Shown here: positions 1 through 7,392 of the stretch, piece by piece
How the letters are laid out: each line of letters begins with the position of its first letter
Position numbering within the stretch: the first letter of the stretch is position 1
Source of the DNA: SLQH01 sp964612995
GTDB lineage: Bacteria; Planctomycetota; UBA11346
Assembly: GCA_964612995.1 (NCBI GenBank)
Contig: CAZTGE010000079.1
Span: forward strand, 1 to 19,028
Length of the DNA stretch: 19,028 nucleotides
Direction of reading: 5' to 3'
Notes under the pieces: generated by a model
The model's input: only the letters and a program-made list of their open reading frames with translations
What the model was told of the DNA's origin: nothing
Databases searched by the model: none
Translations under genes and position numbers: made by a program

Positions 1-52
1 CTCTGTGTTCTCTGTGGTTTATGAGAGCACAGGAATAGGCCTGAGTAGTTAC
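1..52 (-). repeat. Dispersed repeat end, cut by the window edge
   Basis: On the minus strand the segment begins GTAACTACTCAGG (52-40). The same 13-mer starts the repeat copy at 8872-8884, and it recurs with one change (GTGACTACTCAGG) at 17239-17251. Positions 1-20 read, on the minus strand, as a run like AACCACAGAGAACACAGAG. I recall that string from intergenic repeats of many planctomycete-like genomes, but I cannot check this here. The interior does not match the four-hairpin copies, so this may be a different member sharing one end. It continues beyond the window. Confidence 0.45.
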
Positions 53-125
53 GCTTCGCAAACGTCCTCGTTGTGGGGTGGTTGGCGTTGTTTGCTTCGC
101 AAACGTCCTCGTTGAGGGGCGGTTG
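53..125. repeat. Two near-identical 32-nt direct repeats
   Basis: Copies at 53-84 and 94-125 both begin GCTTCGCAAACGTCCTCGTTG and differ at only two positions after that shared start. They are separated by 9 nt and lie directly beside the dispersed repeat end at 40-52, downstream of the queF stop codon. Only two units are seen, so this is not a CRISPR array. It looks like a local duplication inside repeat-derived DNA. No gene is visible in 1-175. Confidence 0.7.
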
Positions 126-175
126 TTGTTCCGCTTGCTCTGCTGGCTTGTCCGTCGGGTGATGTGCGTTGCGCC

Positions 176-697
176 TCAGCAGGCGTCGCCCGCGTCGTAG
201 CGGCCGGGGGCGTAGGCGGCGCGGCGGGTGGCCAGGAGTTCCTGGGCTGCGGGGTCGTCGGCGCGGGCGTGCTGGACGAAGGGCCAGATGGCGATGGAGC
301 CGCGCGAGTCGAAGCGGCCGACCAGTTCGCAGTAGCGCGGTGCGATGCAGGCGACCAGGTCGGCGACGATCAGCTCGCAGACATCTTCGTGGAAGCCGCC
401 GTGCATGCGGAAACTACCGAGGTATTCCTTGAGCGACTTCGATTCGATCAGGTGGTCGGCCGGGATGTAGTTGATGGTCAGCGCGGCCCAGTCCGGCTGG
501 CCGGTGACCGGGCAGAGCGCGGTGAAACGCAGGCAGGCCAGGGTCACCCAGCGGTCCAGCTCGGGCCCTTCGGTCCGGGCGGTGCGGGGGATGGCCTCGA
601 GCAGCTCGGGGGCGTAGGTGAAGGGGGTGTCGCGGCGTTTGCCCAGGCTCTGCGAGGGCAGGTCCTCGGGGCGTCGCTCGTCGGTTGGGGGGGTCAT
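176..697 (-). CDS. queF: NADPH-dependent 7-cyano-7-deazaguanine reductase (preQ0 to preQ1)
   Basis: QueF reduces the nitrile of preQ0 to the amine of preQ1 in the cytoplasm, a step in making the queuosine tRNA modification. The 173-residue length fits the single-domain (type I-like) tunnel-fold form. Visible signatures are the thioimide-forming cysteine C62 in LCPVTGQPDW, the proton-donor aspartate D69, the family motif ESKSLKEYL at 85-93 and the conserved MHGGFHED at 98-105. The start ATG at 697 overlaps the folA stop as ATGA, so the two are translationally coupled, with folA upstream. Folate and queuosine synthesis both start from GTP cyclohydrolase I, which makes the pairing sensible. No other queuosine gene is in the window. 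Confidence 0.93.
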   Translation of the reverse strand: MTPPTDERRPEDLPSQSLGKRRDTPFTYAPELLEAIPRTARTEGPELDRWVTLACLRFTALCPVTGQPDWAALTINYIPADHLIESKSLKEYLGSFRMHGGFHEDVCELIVADLVACIAPRYCELVGRFDSRGSIAIWPFVQHARADDPAAQELLATRRAAYAPGRYDAGDAC

Positions 698-1209
698 GGT
701 CGCTCCTCGTCGTGTCCGTCGGGCTGGCGCTCCAGGGTGAGGAAGGTCAGCACGCCTTCCCGCCGCCGACCGGTCTCGATCCAGTCGGCCGGATCATAGG
801 CGGGGAAGCGGCGATCGCCCGGATGCTCCTCGTCGATCAGCGTCAGCAGCATCCGCGTCACCTGCGGCAGGTACAGGCGGTAGATCGCCTCGCCGCCGCA
901 GATCACCGGCACCGGGTGGCGGTCCGGCTGTGCGCAGCGCATGCGCGAGAGGGCGAGCGCTGTCGCGGGATCGTTGGCCACCTGCAGGTCATCATCGCCC
1001 GCCGGCCGTCGGCGGCTGAGCATCACCACGCTGCGTCCGTCGAGCGCGCCGCCGAGCGACTCCCAGGTCACCCGGCCCATCACCAGCACCCGCCCCATGG
1101 TGGCGCGCCGGAAATGGGCGAGATCGGCCGGATGATGCCACGGCAGCGCCCCGCCAGAACCGATCACCCGGCCACGGGCGAGCGCAGCGATGAGATCGAG
1201 CGGTTGCAT
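694..1209 (-). CDS. folA: Dihydrofolate reductase
   Basis: Reduces dihydrofolate to tetrahydrofolate with NADPH in the cytoplasm. The chain is about 171 residues from this start, typical of bacterial DHFR. It carries LPWHHPADLAHF (22-33) with W24 and the catalytic acid D29, matching W22 and D27 of the E. coli enzyme. It also has GRVTWESLG (45-53) and the NADPH-binding ICGGEAIY (103-110). I chose the ATG at 1209 because MQPLDLIAAL aligns with the usual DHFR N-terminus. An in-frame ATG four codons upstream (1221) is possible, and neither has a clear SD sequence at proper spacing. It is first in a folA-queF pair and is divergent from the amidotransferase gene across about 150 bp. No thyA is visible nearby. 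Confidence 0.93.
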   Translation of the reverse strand: MQPLDLIAALARGRVIGSGGALPWHHPADLAHFRRATMGRVLVMGRVTWESLGGALDGRSVVMLSRRRPAGDDDLQVANDPATALALSRMRCAQPDRHPVPVICGGEAIYRLYLPQVTRMLLTLIDEEHPGDRRFPAYDPADWIETGRRREGVLTFLTLERQPDGHDEERP

Positions 1210-1361
1210 GCTCCGCACCATAGCCGCCGCGACGGCCGGGGCGAGGGCGGGGATACCGCCGGGAAGGGCCGCGCGCGGCTCCGGTCGCTGTACTCAGTCC
1301 GGGTGCGTTCACCGATCCGCGGTGCGGGTCGACAGGCCCGAGCCCGGTGCGATGATCCCGT

Positions 1362-2087
1362 ATGGCCGCTGGTCTGTTGATCGTGCTCGCTGGCAATGTC
1401 GGCCCCGCTTCGCTCGCGGCTACCGGCGACTACGATGTTTTGTTCCGTGCCGGGCTGGACCTGAGCGCGGAGCGCGCGCCGGTGGTCCAGGCCCATCGCG
1501 ATGAGGCCTTGCCGGATCCCACGCGCTTCGCCGGCGTGGTCGTCAGCGGTTCGATCGCGATGGTCACCGAGGGCCGTGCCTGGATGCAGCGGCTCGGGCG
1601 GTGGATGCAGACCTGCCACGAGGCGGGCGTGCCCTTGCTGGGGGTGTGCTTTGCGCATCAGCTACTGGCGCTCATGCGCGGTGGGCGGGTGGCGGACAAT
1701 CCGCGTGGTCCGGAGTACGGCAGCTACACACTGGCGACCACGGCGGCGGCGGGCGCCGATCCACTCTTCGCCGGCCTGCCATCACGGCCCTTGGTCCACG
1801 AACAGCATGTCCAGGCGGTGGTCGATCTGCCGCCCGGGGCCGTGGTGTTGGCGGCGACGGCCCGCGATCCCTGCAACGCCGTGCGCTACGGTCCCGGCCT
1901 GTGGGGGGTGCAGTTCCACCCCGAATCGTTGCCGGTGAATGTGCACAATGCGATCGACGCCATGCACGCGATCCTGACCGCCGACGGGCAGGATCCGGCG
2001 GCCTGTCGTGCGACCATCGCCGCATCGCCCGTCGGGCCGGCGCTGTTGCGACGGTTCCGCCGGACGATCTGCGGTCTGGCCGATTGA
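1362..2087 (+). CDS. Free-standing class I glutamine amidotransferase (GMP-synthase-like GATase1)
   Basis: A 241-residue cytoplasmic protein with the class I GATase triad: nucleophile C96 in GVCFAHQ (94-100), H186 and E188 in VQFHPES (183-189). The oxyanion region VVVSGS lies near 59-64. The fold should release ammonia from glutamine or act as a related C26-type hydrolase. No synthetase domain is fused or adjacent, so the acceptor substrate is unknown. It resembles the stand-alone GMP-synthase glutamine-amidotransferase-like proteins. The ATG at 1362 lacks an obvious SD sequence, so the start is less sure than the family. The stop lies only 8 bp from the convergent stop at 2096. Confidence 0.85.
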   Translation: MAAGLLIVLAGNVGPASLAATGDYDVLFRAGLDLSAERAPVVQAHRDEALPDPTRFAGVVVSGSIAMVTEGRAWMQRLGRWMQTCHEAGVPLLGVCFAHQLLALMRGGRVADNPRGPEYGSYTLATTAAAGADPLFAGLPSRPLVHEQHVQAVVDLPPGAVVLAATARDPCNAVRYGPGLWGVQFHPESLPVNVHNAIDAMHAILTADGQDPAACRATIAASPVGPALLRRFRRTICGLAD

Positions 2088-2095
2088 GCGCGGGC

Positions 2096-3145
2096 TCAGT
2101 CTGCGTCGGTCTCGGTTTCCTCTGTTTCCTCCGTGACCGCTGGCGCTTCACCATCTGCTTCGCTGGTGTCGGTCTGCAGCGTGGCGTGATGGCTCATGGT
2201 CATGTGCACCTTCATCGGGATCTCCATGCGCTGGCCCTGGGCCTGCATGTGCAGCGAGCCCTCGACGTTCTGCACGAGCTCGAGCTTCACCGGCCAGCCG
2301 GTCATCCGGTCGATGGTCACGGTGCCGGTCTGGGTGCCGGTGAGGTCTGGCGTGACGGTCATCGGACCCATCTGCATTTCGCCCTCGGCTGCGGTCATGC
2401 CGCTGCTCAGTGTGGCTTGTGCCAGGTCGGTATCGTATTCCTGCAACACGTACTCGCTGGAAACCTGGATCGGGAAGCCCATCTCGACGGTGATCGTGCG
2501 TTTCCAGCTGTCCTCCGGCTTCACGGCTTGTTCAGGGTGGTGGGCCAACTGGGCTTCCACGCTGTGCTCCATGGCACGCTTGCCGAACTGCTTGCGGGTC
2601 TGTTCCTTGACCATCTGCAGCTGCTGTGGCTCGAGGGTGTCGCCCATGCTCTCGACCATCTTGTCGACCAGACCATCGAGCCCTTCGCTGGCGATCACTT
2701 CGCCGCGGGGATTGCAGGTGACTGTGTAGCGGGTATCCGGCAGGGTGGCGAGCGGCTTCAAGGCGGTGGAGGGCGCTTGCTGGTCGGTTTGCGAATCATA
2801 GCTGTTTGCGCTCAGACCGGGGGCCGACTGCTCCACCGCCACCCGGGTGATGGTGACCGCGATGGTGGTGTTCCCGTTCTCGCTGGCGATCACCTTCATG
2901 CTGTTGCCGAGGGTCGTCTTCTGTTTCACCACCTGCTCGACGCCTTGAACGGTCTGGGTGATGGTCTGATCGGTGATGGTTTCGGTGACGAAGCGGGAGC
3001 CGACCGCCGGTTGCAGGGCCAGGGTGATGGCCTCGGCCTCTGCCGGTTCGGCGGTCCGGTTCTCGGCCGCGTGTGCGGCGCTCACGACGAGGGCGATGAG
3101 GATCAGGGGGGGCGTGAGGGCGAGGCGCGGGGCGACATGGCGCAT
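2096..3145 (-). CDS. Secreted DUF6263-like protein of unknown function
   Basis: A 349-residue exported protein. Residues 1-26 form a Sec signal peptide with a hydrophobic core (LILIALVVSA) and a cleavage site after AHA. The rest is beta-rich with no membrane segment and ends in an acidic tail (EETEETETDAD). The repeated pattern of a large N-terminal beta sheet, a mid-chain DGLVDKMVESMG helix and a C-terminal strand region about inhibiting or masking a substrate resembles the DUF6263 family, whose role is unknown; I assign this from memory with moderate trust. The ATG at 3145 is chosen because an AAGGAG sits 5 nt upstream and the signal peptide follows at once. The longer in-frame extension is antisense-like sequence inside the ATPase gene. 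It is second in a pair with the AAA+ ATPase, 10 bp apart. Confidence 0.7.
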   Translation of the reverse strand: MRHVAPRLALTPPLILIALVVSAAHAAENRTAEPAEAEAITLALQPAVGSRFVTETITDQTITQTVQGVEQVVKQKTTLGNSMKVIASENGNTTIAVTITRVAVEQSAPGLSANSYDSQTDQQAPSTALKPLATLPDTRYTVTCNPRGEVIASEGLDGLVDKMVESMGDTLEPQQLQMVKEQTRKQFGKRAMEHSVEAQLAHHPEQAVKPEDSWKRTITVEMGFPIQVSSEYVLQEYDTDLAQATLSSGMTAAEGEMQMGPMTVTPDLTGTQTGTVTIDRMTGWPVKLELVQNVEGSLHMQAQGQRMEIPMKVHMTMSHHATLQTDTSEADGEAPAVTEETEETETDAD

Positions 3146-3150
3146 GGAGG

Positions 3151-3156
3151 CTCCTT
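3151..3156 (-). promoter_or_regulatory. Shine-Dalgarno AAGGAG overlapping the upstream stop codon
   Basis: On the minus strand the ATPase gene ends TGA and its final A begins AAGGAG, followed by CCTCC and the ATG at 3145. The SD is therefore exposed by ribosomes terminating on the ATPase gene, which suggests translational coupling. It also fixes the start of the secreted protein at 3145. The flanking CCTCC and CACCTCC could pair with the SD and mask it when it is not being translated. Confidence 0.7.
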
Positions 3157-4706
3157 CAGGAGGTGGGACGGTTGTAATCCGAAGACGTGCCCGGGGAGGT
3201 GGAGGTTTCAGCCGCTGTGTCGGGTACGGCGGGCTCGAGGCTGGCGCTGCGCGCGCGGCCCTCCTCGAGCCACCGGCGCAGGCCGGTGATGTTCTCCTTC
3301 TGCGAGACCACCAGCGGCACCAGCCGCTGACAGGCCCGCAACACATCGGCGGTGGTGAATTCGCGGTTCTCGTCGAAGGCGGCGTACATCGCGTCGGTGA
3401 TCGCCTGTTCGATCTCTGCACCGACGTGGTCGGCGCTCTCGGCGGCGAGCGCGTCGAGGTCGTAGGCTGCGGGATCGCGTCCGCGCTTGCGCAGGTGGAC
3501 GGCGAAGATGGCGGCGCGTTCGGCGGTGTTCGGCAGATCGAGGAAGAAGACCTCATCGAAGCGGCCACGACGCAGGAGTTCGGGCGGGAGCCTGGCGATG
3601 TCGTTGGCGGTGGCGACCACGAATACCGGCGCGGTCTTCTCCTGCATCCAGGTCAGGATCGAGCCGAAGATGCGGGTCGAGACCCCCGAGTCGCCACCGC
3701 CGCCGTGGGCCAACGCCTTCTCGATCTCGTCGATCCACAACACGCAGGGAGCCACCGCTTCGGCAAGTTTCAGCGCCTCGCGCGCGCGTTCCTCGGATTC
3801 GCCCATCATCGAGCCGAACAACGAGCCGACGTCGAGCCGGATCAGTGGCAGGCACCACTCCCCCGCGATCATCTTCGCGCACAGGCTCTTGCCGGTACCG
3901 GGGATGCCGATCAGCGCGATGCCCCGCAGCGGCGGCAGACCGTAGGCCTCGGCCTCGCGACTGAAGGCGCGGCGGCGTTGACGTAGCCAGCGCTTGAGCG
4001 CGTCGAGTCCGCCGACCTCACGCGGGGCGTCTTCGGTATCGTAGAATTCCAGCGCCTGACTCTCGCGGATGATCAGCTTCTTCTGCTGTGCGACCAGCTT
4101 GACGTCCTCGGCCTGGAGCCGGCCGTCGCGGACGATGGCCATGGCGAACACCCGTTGGGCCTGTGAGGCGGTCAGGCCCTTGGCCGCGCCGAGCAGGCGA
4201 TCGTGCTCCTCGTCGGTCATGTCGGTGCTGACACCAGGGGCTCGCAGCAGCCGGGTGAGCACCTTGTCGAGCATCGGCAGATCCGGCGGTGGCAGTTCGA
4301 TCGCCACCATGTCGTCCTTGAGCTCCAGGGGGACCGCCACGCTGGGGGTGACCACCAGGATCGACTTGCGGGTGTACTTGAGCCGCTGGGCCAGGTTGCG
4401 CAGTTTGCGCCGCACCGGGGCGTCGTCCCAGTGGAGGTGGAAATCGCGCAGCACGAACACCCCGCGGGTGTCGGTGCGGCCGATCGCGTCGAGCGCGTCG
4501 ACCGGTGTCTTGGCCCGGGGCAGGATCTCGTCCTCGCCATAGAGCACCGCGAACCCGTCGGCGATATCCCAGGCGAAACACTTGCGCCGCGTGCGGCCGC
4601 ACAGCTCGCGTACGCTCTCGACCGCCCGTTCCTCCTCGATGGTGACCACCGCCACCAGCGGGTAGCGCGCGCGGAGGAAGACATCCAGTTCGTGCTCGAA
4701 GGCCAT
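3156..4706 (-). CDS. Ycf46-like AAA+ ATPase
   Basis: A 516-residue cytoplasmic AAA+ protein. The N-terminal half (about 1-225) holds the Ycf46-type degenerate domain beginning ELDVFLRARYPLVAV, with VFVLRDFH at 83-90. The AAA+ core follows: Walker A GIPGTGKS (267-274), Walker B VLWIDEIEKA (322-331), sensor 1 ATAND (365-369), arginine-finger region RRGRFDE (379-385), and a C-terminal helical lid to about 470. All residues needed for ATP hydrolysis are present. Ycf46 proteins are widespread in cyanobacteria, plastids and planctomycetes, and their substrate is not settled. I chose the ATG at 4706 because the family N-terminus starts there and an AGGA lies about 8 nt upstream. It is cotranscribed with the secreted protein gene at 2096-3145. 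The last 35 residues are low-complexity. Confidence 0.88.
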   Translation of the reverse strand: MAFEHELDVFLRARYPLVAVVTIEEERAVESVRELCGRTRRKCFAWDIADGFAVLYGEDEILPRAKTPVDALDAIGRTDTRGVFVLRDFHLHWDDAPVRRKLRNLAQRLKYTRKSILVVTPSVAVPLELKDDMVAIELPPPDLPMLDKVLTRLLRAPGVSTDMTDEEHDRLLGAAKGLTASQAQRVFAMAIVRDGRLQAEDVKLVAQQKKLIIRESQALEFYDTEDAPREVGGLDALKRWLRQRRRAFSREAEAYGLPPLRGIALIGIPGTGKSLCAKMIAGEWCLPLIRLDVGSLFGSMMGESEERAREALKLAEAVAPCVLWIDEIEKALAHGGGGDSGVSTRIFGSILTWMQEKTAPVFVVATANDIARLPPELLRRGRFDEVFFLDLPNTAERAAIFAVHLRKRGRDPAAYDLDALAAESADHVGAEIEQAITDAMYAAFDENREFTTADVLRACQRLVPLVVSQKENITGLRRWLEEGRARSASLEPAVPDTAAETSTSPGTSSDYNRPTS

Positions 4707-4828
4707 GCCCGATCCTGGCGCGATGTGGCTCGCTTTCCACTGCCGGTCGGCGTGGGCGTGGCCGGCAACGAACCGCATCCGGCGGTCTTGGCCTCGACAT
4801 CCGGGTTCCGTGGCGGTAGCACAATGGC

Positions 4829-5989
4829 GTGCGTACGGCGCAACTGTTGCCTGAGCCGGTCTTCGCCCGCATCGCCGCGGCGTATCGCCAGCGCTGGGGC
4901 ATTCCCCTGTGCGCGGTGGAGGCGGACGGAGTTCCGGTCTACGCTGCGGCGAGCTTTTTCGCCCCCGCCGACCCGGGCCAAATCGTGCCGCATCTGCTCG
5001 ATGAGTGTCTGCGCTGGGGTGAGCCGAGCATCTGCGCCCATCCGATCGGTGAGCAGGATCGCCTGCTGTGGGCGGTGCCGCTGATGCACAATGCCGCGGT
5101 CCATGGTGGCATCGTGGCCGCGGTGGCGGTGGATGTCCTGTTCCCCGCTGGCGGGGGCGATGCGACGCTCGACCTGCGTCGCGCCTGTTGTCATCTGCGC
5201 CTGTTGGCCACGCGGCACAACGCGACCAACGCCGCGCTGCTGGCCGAACGGCGCCGCGCCTACCGTTGCGAACAGGAGAAGGCCTACTACCTCCACGACA
5301 GCAAGCTGAGCTCGCAGCTCTCGATCCAGGAGGCCTACCTGCGCGAGGAGCCCGCCCTGCTCTCGGCGATCCGGCGAGGGCACCGGGCCGAGGCGACCCA
5401 GATCCTCAACCGCATCCTGGTGATCATCTATCATCGTGGCGGCGAGCGGCTCGACCTGATCAAGAGCTTCGTCATGGAGCTGGTCGCCGCGATGTGCCGC
5501 GCTGCGGTCGAGGCCGGTGGCGCGGCCCAGGACCTGCTGGGCGTCAACTACACCGCCCTGAGCGCGCTCGGCGAGGTGGATACAGAAGAGGACCTCGCCG
5601 CGTGGCTGGTGGCGATGTGCAACCGGGTGTTCGACGTTGTCGCCACCACCACCCACCGGCCCGTGGCCTCGGTGCTCCAGGCCGGTCTGGGGTACATGCG
5701 CGCCCACCACGCCGAGCCGCTGAGTCGCGACGACGTCGCCGCGATGGCCGGGGTCAGTCCGTCGCACTTCTCGCGCCTGTTGATCGAGCGCACGGGGCGC
5801 AGCTACACCGACACCATCAACCAGATCAGGGTCGACCACGCCGCACAACTGCTGCGTCGCACCGCGTTGAGCATACTCGAGATCGCGCTCACGGTCGGCT
5901 TCAACGATCACTCGTATTTCACCAAGGTGTTCAAGCGTCATACAGGCACAACGCCGTGCGCATACCGTCGCTCGGAGCAGCGGGGCTGA
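4829..5989 (+). CDS. AraC-family transcriptional regulator with N-terminal sensor domain
   Basis: A 386-residue DNA-binding regulator. Residues about 285-384 form the AraC/XylS domain with two helix-turn-helices: DDVAAMAGVSPSHFSRLL (301-318) and a second around LEIALTVGFNDHSYFTKVFK (350-369), the family's signature segment. Residues 1-130 look like a PocR-type or similar ligand-sensing domain, with cysteines at 28, 60, 69, 120 and 121. Residues 160-235 form a helical linker. This layout is common for carbohydrate-responsive regulators in planctomycetes and Lentisphaerae, though the ligand is unknown. The start is a GTG at 4829, and no in-frame ATG lies near it. The gene is divergent from the ATPase (122 bp gap) and convergent with the sigma factor gene (30 bp gap). 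Confidence 0.85.
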   Translation: MRTAQLLPEPVFARIAAAYRQRWGIPLCAVEADGVPVYAAASFFAPADPGQIVPHLLDECLRWGEPSICAHPIGEQDRLLWAVPLMHNAAVHGGIVAAVAVDVLFPAGGGDATLDLRRACCHLRLLATRHNATNAALLAERRRAYRCEQEKAYYLHDSKLSSQLSIQEAYLREEPALLSAIRRGHRAEATQILNRILVIIYHRGGERLDLIKSFVMELVAAMCRAAVEAGGAAQDLLGVNYTALSALGEVDTEEDLAAWLVAMCNRVFDVVATTTHRPVASVLQAGLGYMRAHHAEPLSRDDVAAMAGVSPSHFSRLLIERTGRSYTDTINQIRVDHAAQLLRRTALSILEIALTVGFNDHSYFTKVFKRHTGTTPCAYRRSEQRG

Positions 5990-6019
5990 GCCGGCGGCCG
6001 CTCATCAGCCTTGCCGGGT

Positions 6020-6610
6020 TCAGTCGCCGGCCGCTCGGGCGAGCGAGCGTTGGCGCAGGGCGCGCTCGAGGCGTTTGAGGCGCATCTTGCAGGCGCTCAG
6101 GCCGATGCCGAGCTCGGCGGCGACCTGCTTGAGGCTCTGGCCCTGAAGGTACCGCAGTTCGAGCAGGTGGCGGTCGGCGGGGGGCAGCCGTTCGAGCAGG
6201 CGATGCAGCAGGTGGTCGTCGCCCTGGTCGTCGGAAGCGTCGGGATCGGCTGCGAGCGTCGGCGACTCCTGTTGCAGCTGCCAGCGGCGCAGACGTTCGG
6301 CACGCAGGCGGGCGTTGCGGGTGAGGCAGCAGTTGACGGCGATGCGGTGCAGCCAGGTGCCGATACGGGCCGTGCCGCGGAAGTGGTCGACTGCTTGCAG
6401 GGCGCGGAGGAACACCTCCTGCGCCACGTCCTCGGCGTCGTCGCCCTGCAGCAGGGAACGACGGCAGGTGGCGAGGATGGCGGGCAGGTGCTCGACGACC
6501 AGCTGGTCCCAGGCGCGTTCGCGTGCGGGCTGATCTGCGGTGGCGAGAAGTTGCAGCGCGGACTGCGACCCGATCGTGGACGGGCAGTCCGGAAGCAGAG
6601 ATGTGGACAT
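6020..6610 (-). CDS. ECF-type RNA polymerase sigma factor
   Basis: A 196-residue sigma-70 family factor with only regions 2 and 4. Region 2 spans about 35-103 with DAEDVAQEVFLRAL (58-71) and FRGTARIGTWLHRIAVN (77-93), which bind core polymerase and the -10 element. Region 4 spans about 134-188 with the helix-turn-helix SLKQVAAELGIGLSACKMRL (159-178). The ATG at 6610 has GGAG 10 nt upstream. No anti-sigma gene is adjacent on either side, so its control is not evident; it may be regulated transcriptionally or by a distant factor. The upstream 298 bp contain a 10-bp inverted repeat. It is divergent from the DUF5666 gene, which is a possible but unproven target. Confidence 0.92.
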   Translation of the reverse strand: MSTSLLPDCPSTIGSQSALQLLATADQPARERAWDQLVVEHLPAILATCRRSLLQGDDAEDVAQEVFLRALQAVDHFRGTARIGTWLHRIAVNCCLTRNARLRAERLRRWQLQQESPTLAADPDASDDQGDDHLLHRLLERLPPADRHLLELRYLQGQSLKQVAAELGIGLSACKMRLKRLERALRQRSLARAAGD

Positions 6611-6639
6611 GTGGCCAACGCTCCGTATTCGCGATTCAC

Positions 6640-6707
6640 GGCGCCCCGTACGGCGGGTCTGGGGATACGAGCGTCGTCACGGGCCGGGTACGTGTCGACG
6701 GGGCGCC
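6640..6707. promoter_or_regulatory. 10-bp inverted repeat in the sigma-factor upstream region
   Basis: GGCGCCCCGT (6640-6649) and ACGGGGCGCC (6698-6707) are perfect reverse complements 48 nt apart, 30 bp upstream of the sigma factor start. They could form a hairpin in its leader or be paired protein-binding half sites. The rest of 6611-6908 shows no gene. Confidence 0.35.
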
Positions 6708-6908
6708 TGGCATGTCACGAACAGGGAATCCTACGCCGATGGGGATGTGGTGTTACCGCGAATCCACCTTGCCGCGGTGATCGTGTGTCGCGGCGGAGTG
6801 CATGCGCTCGCGGCGGTCGGGCGAAAAGATGTGACCTCGGGCCTGGCGGCGCGGTCCAACCCATATCATCCGCAATCCCGCGGTTGCAGCCACCCCGAGG
6901 AGAGGCCC

Positions 6909-7316
6909 ATGCGCCTGCTCATCCCTGTCATCGTCCTGGTCATCGCGCTCGCTCCCGCCTGTGGGTTCAGCGCCGACAAGGGCAAGGTGGAGGGCGAGAT
7001 CACCGAACTCGTCGACTCCGGTTTCGTGGTCCAGCCGCAGGCCAGGAAGGATGCCGAAGCGGGCGATCCGGTCACGGTCCGCGTTGAAGAGGGGACCAGC
7101 ATCACCGTGAACAAGGAGAGCGCCGAAGTCGGTGAACTGGCCGTCGGCGACAAGGTCAAGGTCAAGGGCAAGTCCGATGCCGATGGCGTGCTGGTCGCCA
7201 GGAAGGTCGCAGCCACCCGTCCGGAAGAGGACGCCGAGGACGAGTCGGAAGACGGCGACGACGAGGAGGACTGCTCCGAGGACGAGAACTACGTCGAGGG
7301 CGAAGAGGGATACTGA
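6909..7316 (+). CDS. Exported DUF5666-domain protein with acidic tail
   Basis: A 135-residue exported protein. Residues 1-21 form a signal peptide (hydrophobic LLIPVIVLVIALAPA). C18 follows APA, a weak lipobox, so either lipoprotein processing or cleavage near FSA is possible. Residues 25-103 match the DUF5666 beta-barrel pattern: GEITELVDSGFVV (29-41), VTVRVEEGTSITV (55-67), GDKVKVKG (80-87) and DGVLVARKV (92-100). The last 32 residues are strongly acidic (DDEEDCSEDEN) and include a single cysteine. Such a tail could bind cations or a basic partner; this is inference. The ATG at 6909 has GAGGAG 6 nt upstream, which decides the start over the longer open frame. Confidence 0.78.
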   Translation: MRLLIPVIVLVIALAPACGFSADKGKVEGEITELVDSGFVVQPQARKDAEAGDPVTVRVEEGTSITVNKESAEVGELAVGDKVKVKGKSDADGVLVARKVAATRPEEDAEDESEDGDDEEDCSEDENYVEGEEGY

Positions 7317-7343
7317 TCGCCAGCTGAGCATCACGCGCATCGT

Positions 7344-7378
7344 GCGCGGGTCCTGGTCGTGGGCCAGGGCCCGTGCGC
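7344..7378. terminator. Imperfect hairpin between convergent genes
   Basis: GCGCGGG-CCTGG (7344-7356) and CCAGG-CCC-GCGC (7364-7378) can pair, with small bulges, in the 76-bp gap between the convergent DUF5666 and GH30 genes. There is no T tract, so a bidirectional terminator is only a suggestion. Confidence 0.35.
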
Positions 7379-7392
7379 GTGCTCGTGTCCGC

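Noticed and set aside
53..125. Two direct repeats as a CRISPR array
   Set aside because: There are only two units, 9 nt apart, with no spacer-length gap, no cas gene, and a clear link to dispersed-repeat DNA.
1601..3289. A 562-residue open frame on the plus strand across two genes
   Set aside because: It overlaps the amidotransferase in another frame and the secreted protein on the other strand. Its composition is His/Gly/Arg-rich without motifs.
4217..5941. A 574-residue open frame antisense to the AraC gene
   Set aside because: The AraC signature is unambiguous on the plus strand, and this frame has no domain.
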